Below, one piece after another: positions 16,317-23,650 of a stretch of 24,798 nucleotides of DNA. Source of the DNA: an uncultured Maritalea sp. (GTDB taxonomy: Bacteria > Pseudomonadota > Alphaproteobacteria > Rhizobiales > Devosiaceae); assembly GCA_913055925.1 (NCBI GenBank), contig CAJXLH010000004.1:1-24798 (forward strand). Direction: 5' to 3'. The translations under genes were made by a program, and so were the position numbers. The notes beneath the pieces were generated by a model, which saw nothing but the letters and a program-made list of their open reading frames with translations, did not search any database and had not been told where the DNA came from. Numbering within the stretch: the stretch's first letter is position 1; the number at the start of each line of letters is the position of its first letter.

Positions 16317-16672
16317 TTGCTTTTTCCCGCTCCCGTGCGTCCTTCGGATCGGTCCGAAGTGTGTATTTTCTTGATCGCTTTGGCCAATGACTGCTGCAAC
16401 TGGCTAAAGGGTTCATGTAAAGCTTCTTTCCGCCCAATCAATACATAGTCATAGTTGGGGTGAAAGTTTTGCGACAAATCGTCAGATAATGCGCGTAACC
16501 GGCGTTTGATTCTGTTGCGTTGAACAGCATTGCCAACGCGTTTGGTGACAGTAAATCCAATGCCAGGTTCGTTTTGACTGCAGGGCACTGCTTGCAGCAC
16601 AAAGCCGCGCCGGACAGCTTTTTGTCCACGCGCGGCTTTTAAAAATTGCATCCGCTTTTTCAAACGGCGCAT
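16313..16672 (-). CDS. rnpA: Ribonuclease P protein component
   Basis: 119 residues from the ATG at 16672, preceded by AGGTGA with AGG 7 nt away. Upstream in-frame ATGs at 16693 and 16711 have poorer sites and would add up to 13 residues without family character. The protein starts R-R-L-K-K-R-M-Q-F-L, as RnpA proteins do. It has the RNR signature G-N-A-V-Q-R-N-R-I-K-R-R-L-R, which binds the RNase P RNA. It helps mature the 5' ends of tRNAs. It lies 55 bp downstream of rpmH, and its stop overlaps the start of yidC by 4 nt. Confidence 0.94.
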   Translation of the reverse strand: MRRLKKRMQFLKAARGQKAVRRGFVLQAVPCSQNEPGIGFTVTKRVGNAVQRNRIKRRLRALSDDLSQNFHPNYDYVLIGRKEALHEPFSQLQQSLAKAIKKIHTSDRSEGRTGAGKSK

Positions 16673-16727
16673 TGTGTCACCTGCATCTTGCATAGACCCA
16701 ATAAAACGCATCGGGTCACATCAAGAT

Positions 16728-16862
16728 TTATGCAGACAAACGCTTGCGACCGCGAGCGCGGCGTGCGTTCAAAATCTTACGACCGTTTTTTGTTGCCATA
16801 CGCGCACGGAAGCCGTGACGACGTGTACGCACAAGATTGCTTGGCTGAAAGGTACGCTTCAT
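16728..16862 (-). CDS. rpmH: Large-subunit ribosomal protein bL34
   Basis: 44 residues, the standard bL34 length. It reads MKRTFQPSNLVRTRRHG, then F-R-A-R-M-A-T-K-N-G-R, and ends A-R-R-A-R-G-R-K-R-L-S-A. It is nearly all basic, as expected for this rRNA-binding protein. It heads the rpmH-rnpA-yidC run on the minus strand. The ATG at 16862 has GAG 3 nt upstream, a rather close ribosome site. The predicted leader from the promoter at 16989-17017 is about 120 nt. Confidence 0.97.
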   Translation of the reverse strand: MKRTFQPSNLVRTRRHGFRARMATKNGRKILNARRARGRKRLSA

Positions 16863-17180
16863 TGCTCAAATAACATTGCCATTGCGGGCAAAGTTCCTCT
16901 CGAATTCAGTTGTTAATTGCCAAAAATCTCAATGTAACACGACATGCATAAATGCCTTCGCGCCACAGTTTATGGCCGAGTTGGGCGGTGTATATTGAAA
17001 ATATGATGTGAAGTCAATTAGGTGAGCCCAAACAAATGCGGGAAATCTCGGTGTTGATCACATTTTGATAACACGAAATCCGGTTGCCGCTCACACAATC
17101 TCAATTTCGCTTGAGTGGTGGGGACTTTTTATCATTTATCGTTATGTTGCACCAATGACTTATTTAAATTCCCTGGTGGC
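16863..17180. other. Divergent intergenic region between rpmH and the TVP38 gene
   Basis: This 318-bp gap carries the rpmH-directed promoter at 16989-17017. For the plus-strand operon I see only a weak candidate: TTGAGT at 17111-17116 with TTTATC 18 nt later (17135-17140). No ORF, tRNA or clear riboswitch fold was seen. No consensus DnaA box was found, so there is no sign of an origin beside rpmH. Confidence 0.6.
16989..17017 (-). promoter_or_regulatory. rpmH: Sigma70-type promoter for rpmH-rnpA-yidC
   Basis: On the minus strand TTGACT (17017-17012) is followed after exactly 17 nt by TATACA (16994-16989). The match is near consensus at both boxes. It is the only strong candidate upstream of the rpmH run and predicts a start near 16982. 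Confidence 0.7.
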
Positions 17181-17999
17181 ATGATGGCAGCAAACACAGA
17201 AAACTCGACCATTGAGCCCAAACAAAACAAGTTTCTACGCTGGCTGCCACTCATTATCGTGGCGCTGGTGATCGCTGTTTTTGCCTTTACAGGTGCCAAT
17301 CAGTTCCTTTCGCTTGAAAATCTGGTGCGCAACTATTCGGCGCTAAAACAGTTTGTCGCGGACAATCTTGCAGTTGCGCTATTAAGCTATGTGGCACTCT
17401 ACATTGTTGCGGTTGCATTCTCATTTCCTGCCGCGTGGGTACTCACTGTTGCTAGCGGTATCTTTTTTGGATGGTGGATCGCAGGTCTCGCGACGATCAT
17501 CGGTGCAACTCTAGGCGCGTCCGTTCTTTATTGGGTGGCAAGCACTAGCTTTGGCGAACATTTACGCGAAAGTGCAGGGCCGTTTGTTCAAAAGATTCGC
17601 GCTGGTATGCAGGAGAATGCGGTGAGTTACATGTTGTTTTTGCGGCTCGTGCCTGCATTTCCATTCATGTTGGTCAACATCGTCCCCGCCATCCTTGGGG
17701 TAAATTTCGCGATTTATTTTTGGACGACGCTTGTCGGCATTGCACCGGGTACCTTCGCCTATGCATATGCCGGTGAAGGCATAGCGTCTGTTGTTGAAGC
17801 ACAAGCGCAGGCCCTTGAAGCATGTACTGCGGCGGGTGGTAGCGATTGCGGCGTGTCATTAGCGTTGGGTGACATAGTCACCCCTCAGCTATTGATTGCA
17901 TTTAGTGTATTGGGGCTTGTTTCGCTTCTTCCAGTTGTGATCAAACACATAAGGAAAGACAAAAAGTCGACGGATCAAAAGGCGGCGAACAATGGTTGA
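17181..17999 (+). CDS. TVP38/TMEM64 (VTT-domain, DedA-like) membrane protein
   Basis: 272 residues from the ATG at 17181; a second ATG follows at 17184, and the ribosome site (GGTGG) is poor. Hydrophobic segments: about 21-43, 62-85, 87-112, 156-178, 182-205 and 238-258. The VTT signature is visible as F-L-R-L-V-P-A-F-P-F-M-L-V-N, the re-entrant loop shared with DedA and TMEM41/VMP1 proteins; some relatives move or scramble lipids. The cytoplasmic tail is Lys-rich. A Cys pair (E-A-C-T-A-A-G-G-S-D-C-G) sits in the loop before the last helix. It overlaps the oxidoreductase gene by 8 bp, so the two are probably coupled. The role is unknown. Confidence 0.88.
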   Translation: MMAANTENSTIEPKQNKFLRWLPLIIVALVIAVFAFTGANQFLSLENLVRNYSALKQFVADNLAVALLSYVALYIVAVAFSFPAAWVLTVASGIFFGWWIAGLATIIGATLGASVLYWVASTSFGEHLRESAGPFVQKIRAGMQENAVSYMLFLRLVPAFPFMLVNIVPAILGVNFAIYFWTTLVGIAPGTFAYAYAGEGIASVVEAQAQALEACTAAGGSDCGVSLALGDIVTPQLLIAFSVLGLVSLLPVVIKHIRKDKKSTDQKAANNG

Positions 18000-19422
18000 G
18001 TATCTAAAACCTGATTTATGCGTAATTGGCGGCGGGTCCGGTGGACTATCTGTCGCTGCTGCTGCGGCCAAAATGGGGGCGTCGGTTGTTCTTGTCGAAC
18101 GCGACAAAATGGGCGGTGACTGCTTGAACACGGGCTGTGTTCCGTCCAAAGCACTCATCGCAGCAGGTCGTCGTGCTCATATTATGCGAACCGCCCCAGA
18201 GTTTGGCATTCAAGCGGAAGAGCCCAAGGCCAACTTTGGTCGCGTAAACGATCACATCAAGCAGGTGATTGCAGGTATCGCCCCACATGATTCCGTTGAA
18301 AGGTTTCGCGGGCTAGGTGTTGAGGTAATAGAAGACGAGGCGCGGTTTATTGACAAAAAGACCGTTCAAGCCGGCGATGTTCAAATTCGCGCACGTCGTT
18401 TTGTAATCGCTACCGGTTCGCGCCCGCTTGTGCCACCCGTGCCCGGACTTTCTGATGCGCCATTTCTGACAAACGAGAGCATTTTTGAGCTTCGCCGCAA
18501 ACCCTCGGAGCTGATTATCATCGGTGGTGGCCCAATCGGCATGGAACTCGCGCAGGCCCACCAACGGCTTGGTTGCAATGTTACTGTTGTTGAGATGTTT
18601 GAGCCCCTTGGTCGCGATGATCCGGAAATGACAGAGCTCGTCACGCGCCAGTTGCGTCGAGAAGGCGTAGATATTCGTGCCAATACCAAGGTGTTAGAAG
18701 TTTCACACAAATCCAAATCGGTTAGCGTTTCGGTGGAAACGCCAGAAGGTGAAATCGAAAATCTTGTTGGTACACATTTGCTGGTGGCGACAGGTCGCGC
18801 GCCCAATGTCGATCGGCTGGGGTTGGAAACCGCCAATATTCAATTTGATCAAAAAGGCATCAAGGTCAACAAGGGTCTAAAAACCACAAATCGTAAGGTT
18901 TACGCGATTGGTGACGTAACAGGTGGACTGCAATTCACCCATGTTGCTGGTTACCAAGCTGGGCTTGTCATTCGAAACGCCTTGTTTGGTTTGCCTGCGA
19001 AACAAGACGATAATCTCATCCCTCGCGCGACCTATACTGACCCGGCAATCGCGAGCGTCGGCATGAACGAAGAACAGGTGCGCAAAGCGCTTGGCGATAA
19101 ATTTCGCGTTCTGCGATGGGCGTTTGATGAAAATGATCGTGCACGAGCAGAACGCTCGATCGAAGGCTGTCTAAAAGTCTATACCGACAATGGCGGAAAA
19201 ATTTTAGGTGCTGCAGCGGTTGGATTGCATGCCGATGAGTTGATCAACTTTTATGCTTTTGCCATTGCGAACAAAATGAAAGTTGGCGCCTTCACCAAAA
19301 TGGTTGCACCCTATCCAACGCTGTTTGAAGTCGCGAAGCGGATCAGTTACGAATATTACAAAGACAAGATCGACAATCCGATACTTAAAGGTGCAATGGC
19401 GCTAAACCGTTTGTTTGGTTAG
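17992..19422 (+). CDS. FAD-dependent pyridine nucleotide-disulfide oxidoreductase, LPD/MerA-like, substrate unknown
   Basis: 476 residues. The FAD-binding G-G-G-S-G-G is at 13-18. The redox-active disulfide is Cys44/Cys49 in G-G-D-C-L-N-T-G-C-V-P-S-K. The NAD(P) fold has I-I-G-G-G-P-I-G-M-E-L, with a Glu after the second strand (V-V-E-M) suggesting NADH. A second FAD motif is Y-A-I-G-D-V, followed by a dimerisation domain. Dihydrolipoamide dehydrogenase has the catalytic H-P-T near its end; here it is Y441-P-T-L-F-E, as in mercuric reductase. The C-terminus, however, lacks MerA's vicinal Cys pair, and there is no HMA domain. It is therefore probably neither enzyme. It is coupled to the TVP38 gene (8-bp overlap) and is 23 bp before the kinase gene. 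Confidence 0.9.
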   Translation: MVEYLKPDLCVIGGGSGGLSVAAAAAKMGASVVLVERDKMGGDCLNTGCVPSKALIAAGRRAHIMRTAPEFGIQAEEPKANFGRVNDHIKQVIAGIAPHDSVERFRGLGVEVIEDEARFIDKKTVQAGDVQIRARRFVIATGSRPLVPPVPGLSDAPFLTNESIFELRRKPSELIIIGGGPIGMELAQAHQRLGCNVTVVEMFEPLGRDDPEMTELVTRQLRREGVDIRANTKVLEVSHKSKSVSVSVETPEGEIENLVGTHLLVATGRAPNVDRLGLETANIQFDQKGIKVNKGLKTTNRKVYAIGDVTGGLQFTHVAGYQAGLVIRNALFGLPAKQDDNLIPRATYTDPAIASVGMNEEQVRKALGDKFRVLRWAFDENDRARAERSIEGCLKVYTDNGGKILGAAAVGLHADELINFYAFAIANKMKVGAFTKMVAPYPTLFEVAKRISYEYYKDKIDNPILKGAMALNRLFG

Positions 19423-19445
19423 CCTCTTTCTGATTAAAGTTCTTT

Positions 19446-20876
19446 ATGGCTGCGCAAAAATCCACTGAAAGTGAATCAACCCGGTTCGGGCTGTCGTTCA
19501 AACTCATCACCATGATCATCGCTATGATTTTGGTGGTTGAGGTGGTGATCTATTTGCCGTCGGTCGCCAACTTCCGCATTCGCTGGTTAGATGACCGAGT
19601 GCAAGTTGCAGGCGTTGCGGCGCGCGTAATTGAGACGGTGCCAGATACCATGGATTTGACGCCAGAAATGGTCTCAAATTTATTACAATCGGCGCGTGCT
19701 GAAGCATTGGTTATCCGCAAGGCCGGGCGGTCTCAACTCATTGAGCGCAGCGATATGCCGATGCCGGTCGCAACATTTGCCGCTGATACGAGAGATCGCG
19801 ATGCACCAGCGCTTATTCTAAACGCGCTCGACATTATATTTCGCGGTAGCGACAGAACCATGCGGATTATCGGTCAACCCGCTGACGCGCCCGATACGAT
19901 CGTCGAAGTGCTGATGAGCGAAGCCTATCTGCGAGAAGAAATGCTCGTTTATTCGCGTAACATTTTTTGGTTGTCATTGTTTGTAGCTGTCGCAACGGCA
20001 GCGGCTATTTTCTTGTTCCTAAACCGTCTTCTTGTCCGGCCGATCCGGCGGATGACGCGCAACATGATTTCTTTCCGCGAAACGCCAGAAGATGCCCATC
20101 GGATTATTCAGCCATCCGGTCGAAGTGATGAGGTGGGTATGGCGGAAAAAGAACTCGCCATGATGGAGCGTGACCTCTACTCAATGCTGCGCCAAAAGCA
20201 GCATCTGGCCGACCTTGGTTTGGCTGTGGCCAAGATCAACCACGACTTGCGCAATACACTCAGCGCCGCGCAGATGCTCTCTGACCAAGTGGCAACGTTA
20301 GAAGACCCGCAGGTTCAACGCCTCGCGCCACGCTTGGTGACGACATTGGATCGGGCAATCAACTTCGCACAATCGGTGTTGGATTATGGCCGGCAAAAAT
20401 CGGAACCACCAAAGTTTTTGCCCGTTGATTTGCGCGCGCTCATTGATGAATCCTCGATTGATGCAGGTCTGTACGCCAATCAGAATATTGGCTTTGAAAA
20501 CAATGTGCCTGACGACATGATCATAAATGTCGACCCTGATCAGTTTTCCCGCATTTTCGTCAATCTAATGAAAAATGCGCGTGAGGCGCTGGAAAATCGA
20601 GCTGCCGGCGCGGAAGGTGGCATTGTTGCAATTCTCTTTGAGGAAACGCCTGACGCTATCCACATTGATGTGCAGGACAATGGCCCTGGATTGCCGCCAC
20701 GCGCGAAAGAAAATCTATTCGTTGCGTTCGAGGGCTCCGGAAGAGCAGGCGGTACAGGCCTTGGCTTGGTGATTGCCAAAGAAATTTCAGAAGCACATGG
20801 CGGTCAGCTTTCTCTTGTGCCCACAGAAAAAGGTACGCATTTCCGGGTGAAATTGCCTGTTTCTGCGGCGGCCTAA
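19446..20876 (+). CDS. Sensor histidine kinase with HAMP domain, no regulator adjacent
   Basis: 476 residues. Two membrane segments (about 15-38 and 168-192) bracket a periplasmic sensor of about 130 residues without a recognised motif. HAMP follows (R-P-I-R-R-M-T-R-N-M), then a HisKA-like region with the phosphoacceptor in A-K-I-N-H-D-L-R-N. The ATPase has an N box (N-L-M-K-N-A-R-E-A-L), G1 (D-N-G-P-G-L-P) and G2 (G-G-T-G-L-G-L-V-I-A-K). All core motifs look intact, so it should be active. No response regulator is in the window. It begins 23 bp after the oxidoreductase and probably shares its transcript; its own ribosome site is weak. Confidence 0.92.
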   Translation: MAAQKSTESESTRFGLSFKLITMIIAMILVVEVVIYLPSVANFRIRWLDDRVQVAGVAARVIETVPDTMDLTPEMVSNLLQSARAEALVIRKAGRSQLIERSDMPMPVATFAADTRDRDAPALILNALDIIFRGSDRTMRIIGQPADAPDTIVEVLMSEAYLREEMLVYSRNIFWLSLFVAVATAAAIFLFLNRLLVRPIRRMTRNMISFRETPEDAHRIIQPSGRSDEVGMAEKELAMMERDLYSMLRQKQHLADLGLAVAKINHDLRNTLSAAQMLSDQVATLEDPQVQRLAPRLVTTLDRAINFAQSVLDYGRQKSEPPKFLPVDLRALIDESSIDAGLYANQNIGFENNVPDDMIINVDPDQFSRIFVNLMKNAREALENRAAGAEGGIVAILFEETPDAIHIDVQDNGPGLPPRAKENLFVAFEGSGRAGGTGLGLVIAKEISEAHGGQLSLVPTEKGTHFRVKLPVSAAA

Positions 20877-20939
20877 ATAGCTGGCAAAAACCAAATTTGA
20901 AAAAATTCAAAAAAACCAAAAAAGTTGCACAAGAACTGC

Positions 20940-20968
20940 TTGCAATCCAAATCAGCCCAGTATATGCC
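20940..20968 (+). promoter_or_regulatory. Possible promoter for tRNA-Arg
   Basis: TTGCAA (20940-20945) with TATGCC after 17 nt (20963-20968), or TATATG after 15 nt (20961-20966). Position suits a tRNA transcript with a short leader, but neither -10 is strong. Downstream, CTGAC/GTCAG (20978-20990) and TCAGC/GCTGA (20987-21000) form two overlapping small hairpins. Confidence 0.3.
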
Positions 20969-21011
20969 TTTGCACCACTGACGAGGTCAGCAAACGCTGA
21001 TCCTTCTCGGA

Positions 21012-21088
21012 GCACCGGTAGCTCAGCTGGATAGAGTACTTGACTACGAATCAAGGGGTCGGGAGTTCGAATCTTCCCCGGTGCGCCA
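21012..21088 (+). tRNA. tRNA-Arg (anticodon ACG)
   Basis: A full cloverleaf of 77 nt including encoded CCA. The acceptor stem GCACCGG (21012-21018) pairs with CCGGTGC (21078-21084). The D arm is GCTC/GAGT. The anticodon stem CTTGA/TCAAG encloses the loop CTACGAA, giving anticodon ACG, which reads CGU/CGC/CGA once A34 is deaminated. The T stem GGGAG/CTTCC, with one G-U pair, encloses TTCGAAT. Discriminator G is at 21085. Confidence 0.97.
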
Positions 21089-21519
21089 TTTCTTCTTTGT
21101 TAGATGTCACAGCGTTCTGGCCAATGGTCAGATTTTAGACCAAAGTGTCGTTTGTCCTCCTAGAGAGGCGCGTCCATATCGGGGCGATCGATCAAACACC
21201 ATCGATCGGTCAATGCTCTTCTCGGGAACCGCTCCAAAGAGCGGCGGAAGATCATTTACCGGCAACGGTAGTGTCGCTGGTTTTGATGCAAGCTCAGGAA
21301 AAAGTTTCATGACGGATTGTAACCCGTCGCCGGGTTCTCGTGCGCCCGAGCAATCGAGAAAACGGAAGAGAAAACCCGCCTCAAAGACGGGGTCAATTTA
21401 GATCATCTGTACACGAAGGTAAGTTATCGGGTTCGAAAAGGGTTGCATATTGGCGCCGCGGACCGCACGGCATAATGAAATACTGTGCGATCCCCGTTGG
21501 TCGTTGCCGTAAGCCGCGC
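21089..21519. other. Gene-poor region between tRNA-Arg and the sugar permease
   Basis: These 431 bp hold no ORF with recognisable protein character; short frames on both strands were rejected. Structures seen: an inverted repeat with 8-bp perfect arms (CGATCGAT 21185-21192 and ATCGATCG 21201-21208, 8-nt loop), and a small hairpin AACCCG/CGGGTT (21322-21337, 4-nt loop). Neither has a T-tract. No copy of the tRNA 3' end (attachment-site duplicate) was seen. It could be a remnant or an unannotated small RNA region. Confidence 0.5.
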
Positions 21520-22362
21520 TTACTCCTTCACTGCACCAGCCGTAAGACCTTCAATGATGTAACGTTGAAGGAAAATGTAGATAATCAGAACTGGCAAAAT
21601 TCCAACTAAACTGGCCGCCATAACCTCGTTCCAAACGGTAAGAGACCGACCAAAGAACTGATATATGCCGACAGGTAGTGGGTGAAGGTCCGTTGAAGAA
21701 TTGAACGTAAGAGCAAACAGAAACTGCTGGGAATAGGCACCAATAAAGGTCGCGATGGCGACAACAACAATTCCCGGCATCGCGATCGGAATAATGATCC
21801 GACGTAAAATGTACGGCCTAGACGCGCCGTCAACCCAAGCAGCTTCCTCTAGCTCATGCGGAATTTTCATAAGGTAGGAACGCAACAACCATATTCCCGT
21901 TGGCACCAAGAATGCGGCCCCTGGTACAATTAGCGCCCAATATGTGTTTAGCAGGCCAAGTGCAGTCATCAGTTTGAACAGCGGGATTATCAAAATCGCC
22001 CCGCCAACCATATTGATAGCCAAGAATCCTGCCAAAAGCGCGTCTCGCCCTTTGAATTCAAATCTCGCGAATGCCCATGCCGCTGGTATAACTGCGGTCA
22101 ATGTTATAATCGTGACGCAAGTCGCGATAAAGAAGCTATTCCACATATAGAGTCCAAGCTTGGGGACGTTTTTCCACATTGTGAAATAGGCGTCAAAACT
22201 CATGCCTTCTGTAACGATTTTATACGGAATTGAGTTGATTTTATTCAATGGGCGCAACGACACCAAAAAAGCCTCAAAGAATGGCGCCAGAATAAAAGTC
22301 AAAAACACCGCTAGTCCGAGGTAAATGCCGACTTTCTCATACCACTTGTACTTATTGATCAA
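21520..22362 (-). CDS. Carbohydrate ABC transporter permease (MalG-like)
   Basis: 280 residues from the TTG at 22362, supported by GGAGG 8 nt upstream. The frame is open to an ATG at 22422, but that start would overlap the preceding gene by 71 bp and has no better site. About six membrane helices. The inner-membrane permease EAA loop is E-E-A-A-W-V-D-G-A-S-R-P-Y-I-L-R-R-I-I-I-P, the contact for the ATPase. The C-terminus, G-L-T-A-G-A-V-K, is typical of MalG-type sugar permeases (CUT1 family). It overlaps the oxidoreductase stop by 11 bp. No binding protein, partner permease or ATPase gene is in the window, so it is the visible tail of an operon or an incomplete transporter. Confidence 0.92.
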   Translation of the reverse strand: MINKYKWYEKVGIYLGLAVFLTFILAPFFEAFLVSLRPLNKINSIPYKIVTEGMSFDAYFTMWKNVPKLGLYMWNSFFIATCVTIITLTAVIPAAWAFARFEFKGRDALLAGFLAINMVGGAILIIPLFKLMTALGLLNTYWALIVPGAAFLVPTGIWLLRSYLMKIPHELEEAAWVDGASRPYILRRIIIPIAMPGIVVVAIATFIGAYSQQFLFALTFNSSTDLHPLPVGIYQFFGRSLTVWNEVMAASLVGILPVLIIYIFLQRYIIEGLTAGAVKE

Positions 22363-23557
22363 TGTTTGAGCCTCCGACAAGTTTGTAGGAGTCGAAAATT
22401 CTCCATGTCCAGGCCATGTCAACTACGCTTTTCGTTCGTCGAGCTTCATCAATCTTTATTGCCGTCATACCAGCCACTAGACCATCCAAAACCGAAACTG
22501 GTAGCGGCGCCCCGTCGCGCAAGTGCGCGAATATATCTGCGATCATTTGCTCGTCTGCGCCGTAATGCGCCGAGAGGTCGCTCCCCTGATATGACTTGTC
22601 TTCAAGTGTTTCGCGGGATTTCGCGTCTGTCAGCTTGAAGAAATTGCGAATGAAGTCACCTTCGGCCATGCCCTTAGAACCAATGACGGCAAAACGACGG
22701 AATTCGTCCGGCACATTCATATTGGTGTGGAAGCAAAGGTTTTCGCCGCCTTCATATTCAATGATGGCTGTTTGATAATCAATGATGTCAGCATCGCCAC
22801 CAAACACTTTGTCAGAGCCCAGCCAACCTGAAGGCTTGAACTGGTAAACTTCAACATCGTTTTCTGTTTCACGCGATGGCACAAAGCTCTTGCGACCGCC
22901 AAAGCTCGCAACACGCGTTGGGCGTGAACCCACAAGACCATTATAAAGGTCCAAATCGTGGCAGCATTTTTCAAGCATGAAGCCACCGGAATATTCCGAA
23001 TAGCGGCGCCAATCGCGCATGAAAAATCCACCGTGATAAGGTGCGATATGCTCAGACGCTTCAATTGATGCAATGTCGCCAAGAACGCCATTGTCACGCG
23101 CTTTGATCAAGTCGCGATAAAGAGGCGCATAGCGCAACACCAAACCAATCATCAACTGGTCTGTGTTGCCGCCCGTTTTGGCCAACAGATCAAGCAACTC
23201 AAATGTTTGCTCCTCAGTTGTCACAACGGGCTTTTCTGTAAATGTTTTCACACCTGCTTCAAGCGCGATGCGAATATGCTCGAGGTGCATGTGGTTAGGC
23301 GAACCGATCATCAATAGATCCAGGTCACCCTCTTCCAGCATTTGCGGAAGACTATCAAAATGACGACCAGGATTAAGTGGCTTTAACGGCATTCCTTCAG
23401 TTTCATGCCCAGTCGCTTTCACCCCTTGCACGATTGACAAACCAGCCGGAGCTGGATCGACATAACCAACGAATTCCACGTCGTCCTGTGTTTGCCCAAT
23501 TACCTGTGCGAGATAGGCAAGTCTAAAACCTAATCCAACAATTCCAATCTTTGTCAT
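22352..23557 (-). CDS. Gfo/Idh/MocA-family NAD(P)-dependent oxidoreductase
   Basis: 401 residues. The N-terminal Rossmann domain has G-I-V-G-L-G-F-R (nucleotide loop) and the family hallmark E-K-P-V after L-E-A-G-V-K-T-F-T. The C-terminal alpha/beta domain, from about residue 150, includes G-G-F-M-L-E-K-C-C-H-D-L-D, whose K and H-D-x-D resemble the catalytic Lys/His region of the family. Substrates are typically sugars, inositols or their derivatives; the exact one is not readable. It lies 93 bp after the ROK gene, overlaps the permease start, and is probably part of a sugar-utilisation operon. The start has GAGAG 4 nt upstream. Confidence 0.9.
   Translation of the reverse strand: MTKIGIVGLGFRLAYLAQVIGQTQDDVEFVGYVDPAPAGLSIVQGVKATGHETEGMPLKPLNPGRHFDSLPQMLEEGDLDLLMIGSPNHMHLEHIRIALEAGVKTFTEKPVVTTEEQTFELLDLLAKTGGNTDQLMIGLVLRYAPLYRDLIKARDNGVLGDIASIEASEHIAPYHGGFFMRDWRRYSEYSGGFMLEKCCHDLDLYNGLVGSRPTRVASFGGRKSFVPSRETENDVEVYQFKPSGWLGSDKVFGGDADIIDYQTAIIEYEGGENLCFHTNMNVPDEFRRFAVIGSKGMAEGDFIRNFFKLTDAKSRETLEDKSYQGSDLSAHYGADEQMIADIFAHLRDGAPLPVSVLDGLVAGMTAIKIDEARRTKSVVDMAWTWRIFDSYKLVGGSNIDQ
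22371..22375 (-). promoter_or_regulatory. Ribosome binding site deciding the TTG start of the permease
   Basis: GGAGG on the minus strand lies inside the 3' end of the Gfo/Idh gene, 8 nt before the TTG at 22362-22360. It is one of the strongest Shine-Dalgarno matches in the window. Confidence 0.65.
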
Positions 23558-23650
23558 TCCACTCTCATTTTCTGAATAGGTTGCAGTGCACCGATTGCGC
23601 TAAGCCAACGCCAGCATCTGTTCACTTTTTGCGCCTTTAGAAGCACCGCC

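Noticed and set aside
16863..17180. Replication origin next to rpmH
   Set aside because: No DnaA-box cluster or dnaA gene is present; rpmH is not linked to the origin in many alphaproteobacteria.
17992..19422. Annotation as mercuric reductase
   Set aside because: It lacks the N-terminal HMA domain and the C-terminal vicinal cysteines, and no mer genes are nearby.
21012..21088. tRNA-Arg as an active integration site with a duplicated attachment sequence
   Set aside because: No second copy of the tRNA 3' end and no integrase gene was found in the window.
21128..21310. Minus-strand 60-codon open frame in the gap after the tRNA
   Set aside because: Composition looks mildly protein-like, but there is no recognisable motif or neighbour in frame; left as unexplained sequence.
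21081..21401. Plus-strand open frame of 106 codons starting inside tRNA-Arg
   Set aside because: It begins within the tRNA, has no ribosome site and shows no protein-family character.
22363..22422. ATG at 22422 as the permease start
   Set aside because: It would overlap the Gfo/Idh gene by 71 bp; the TTG at 22362 has GGAGG at ideal spacing and gives a normal family length.
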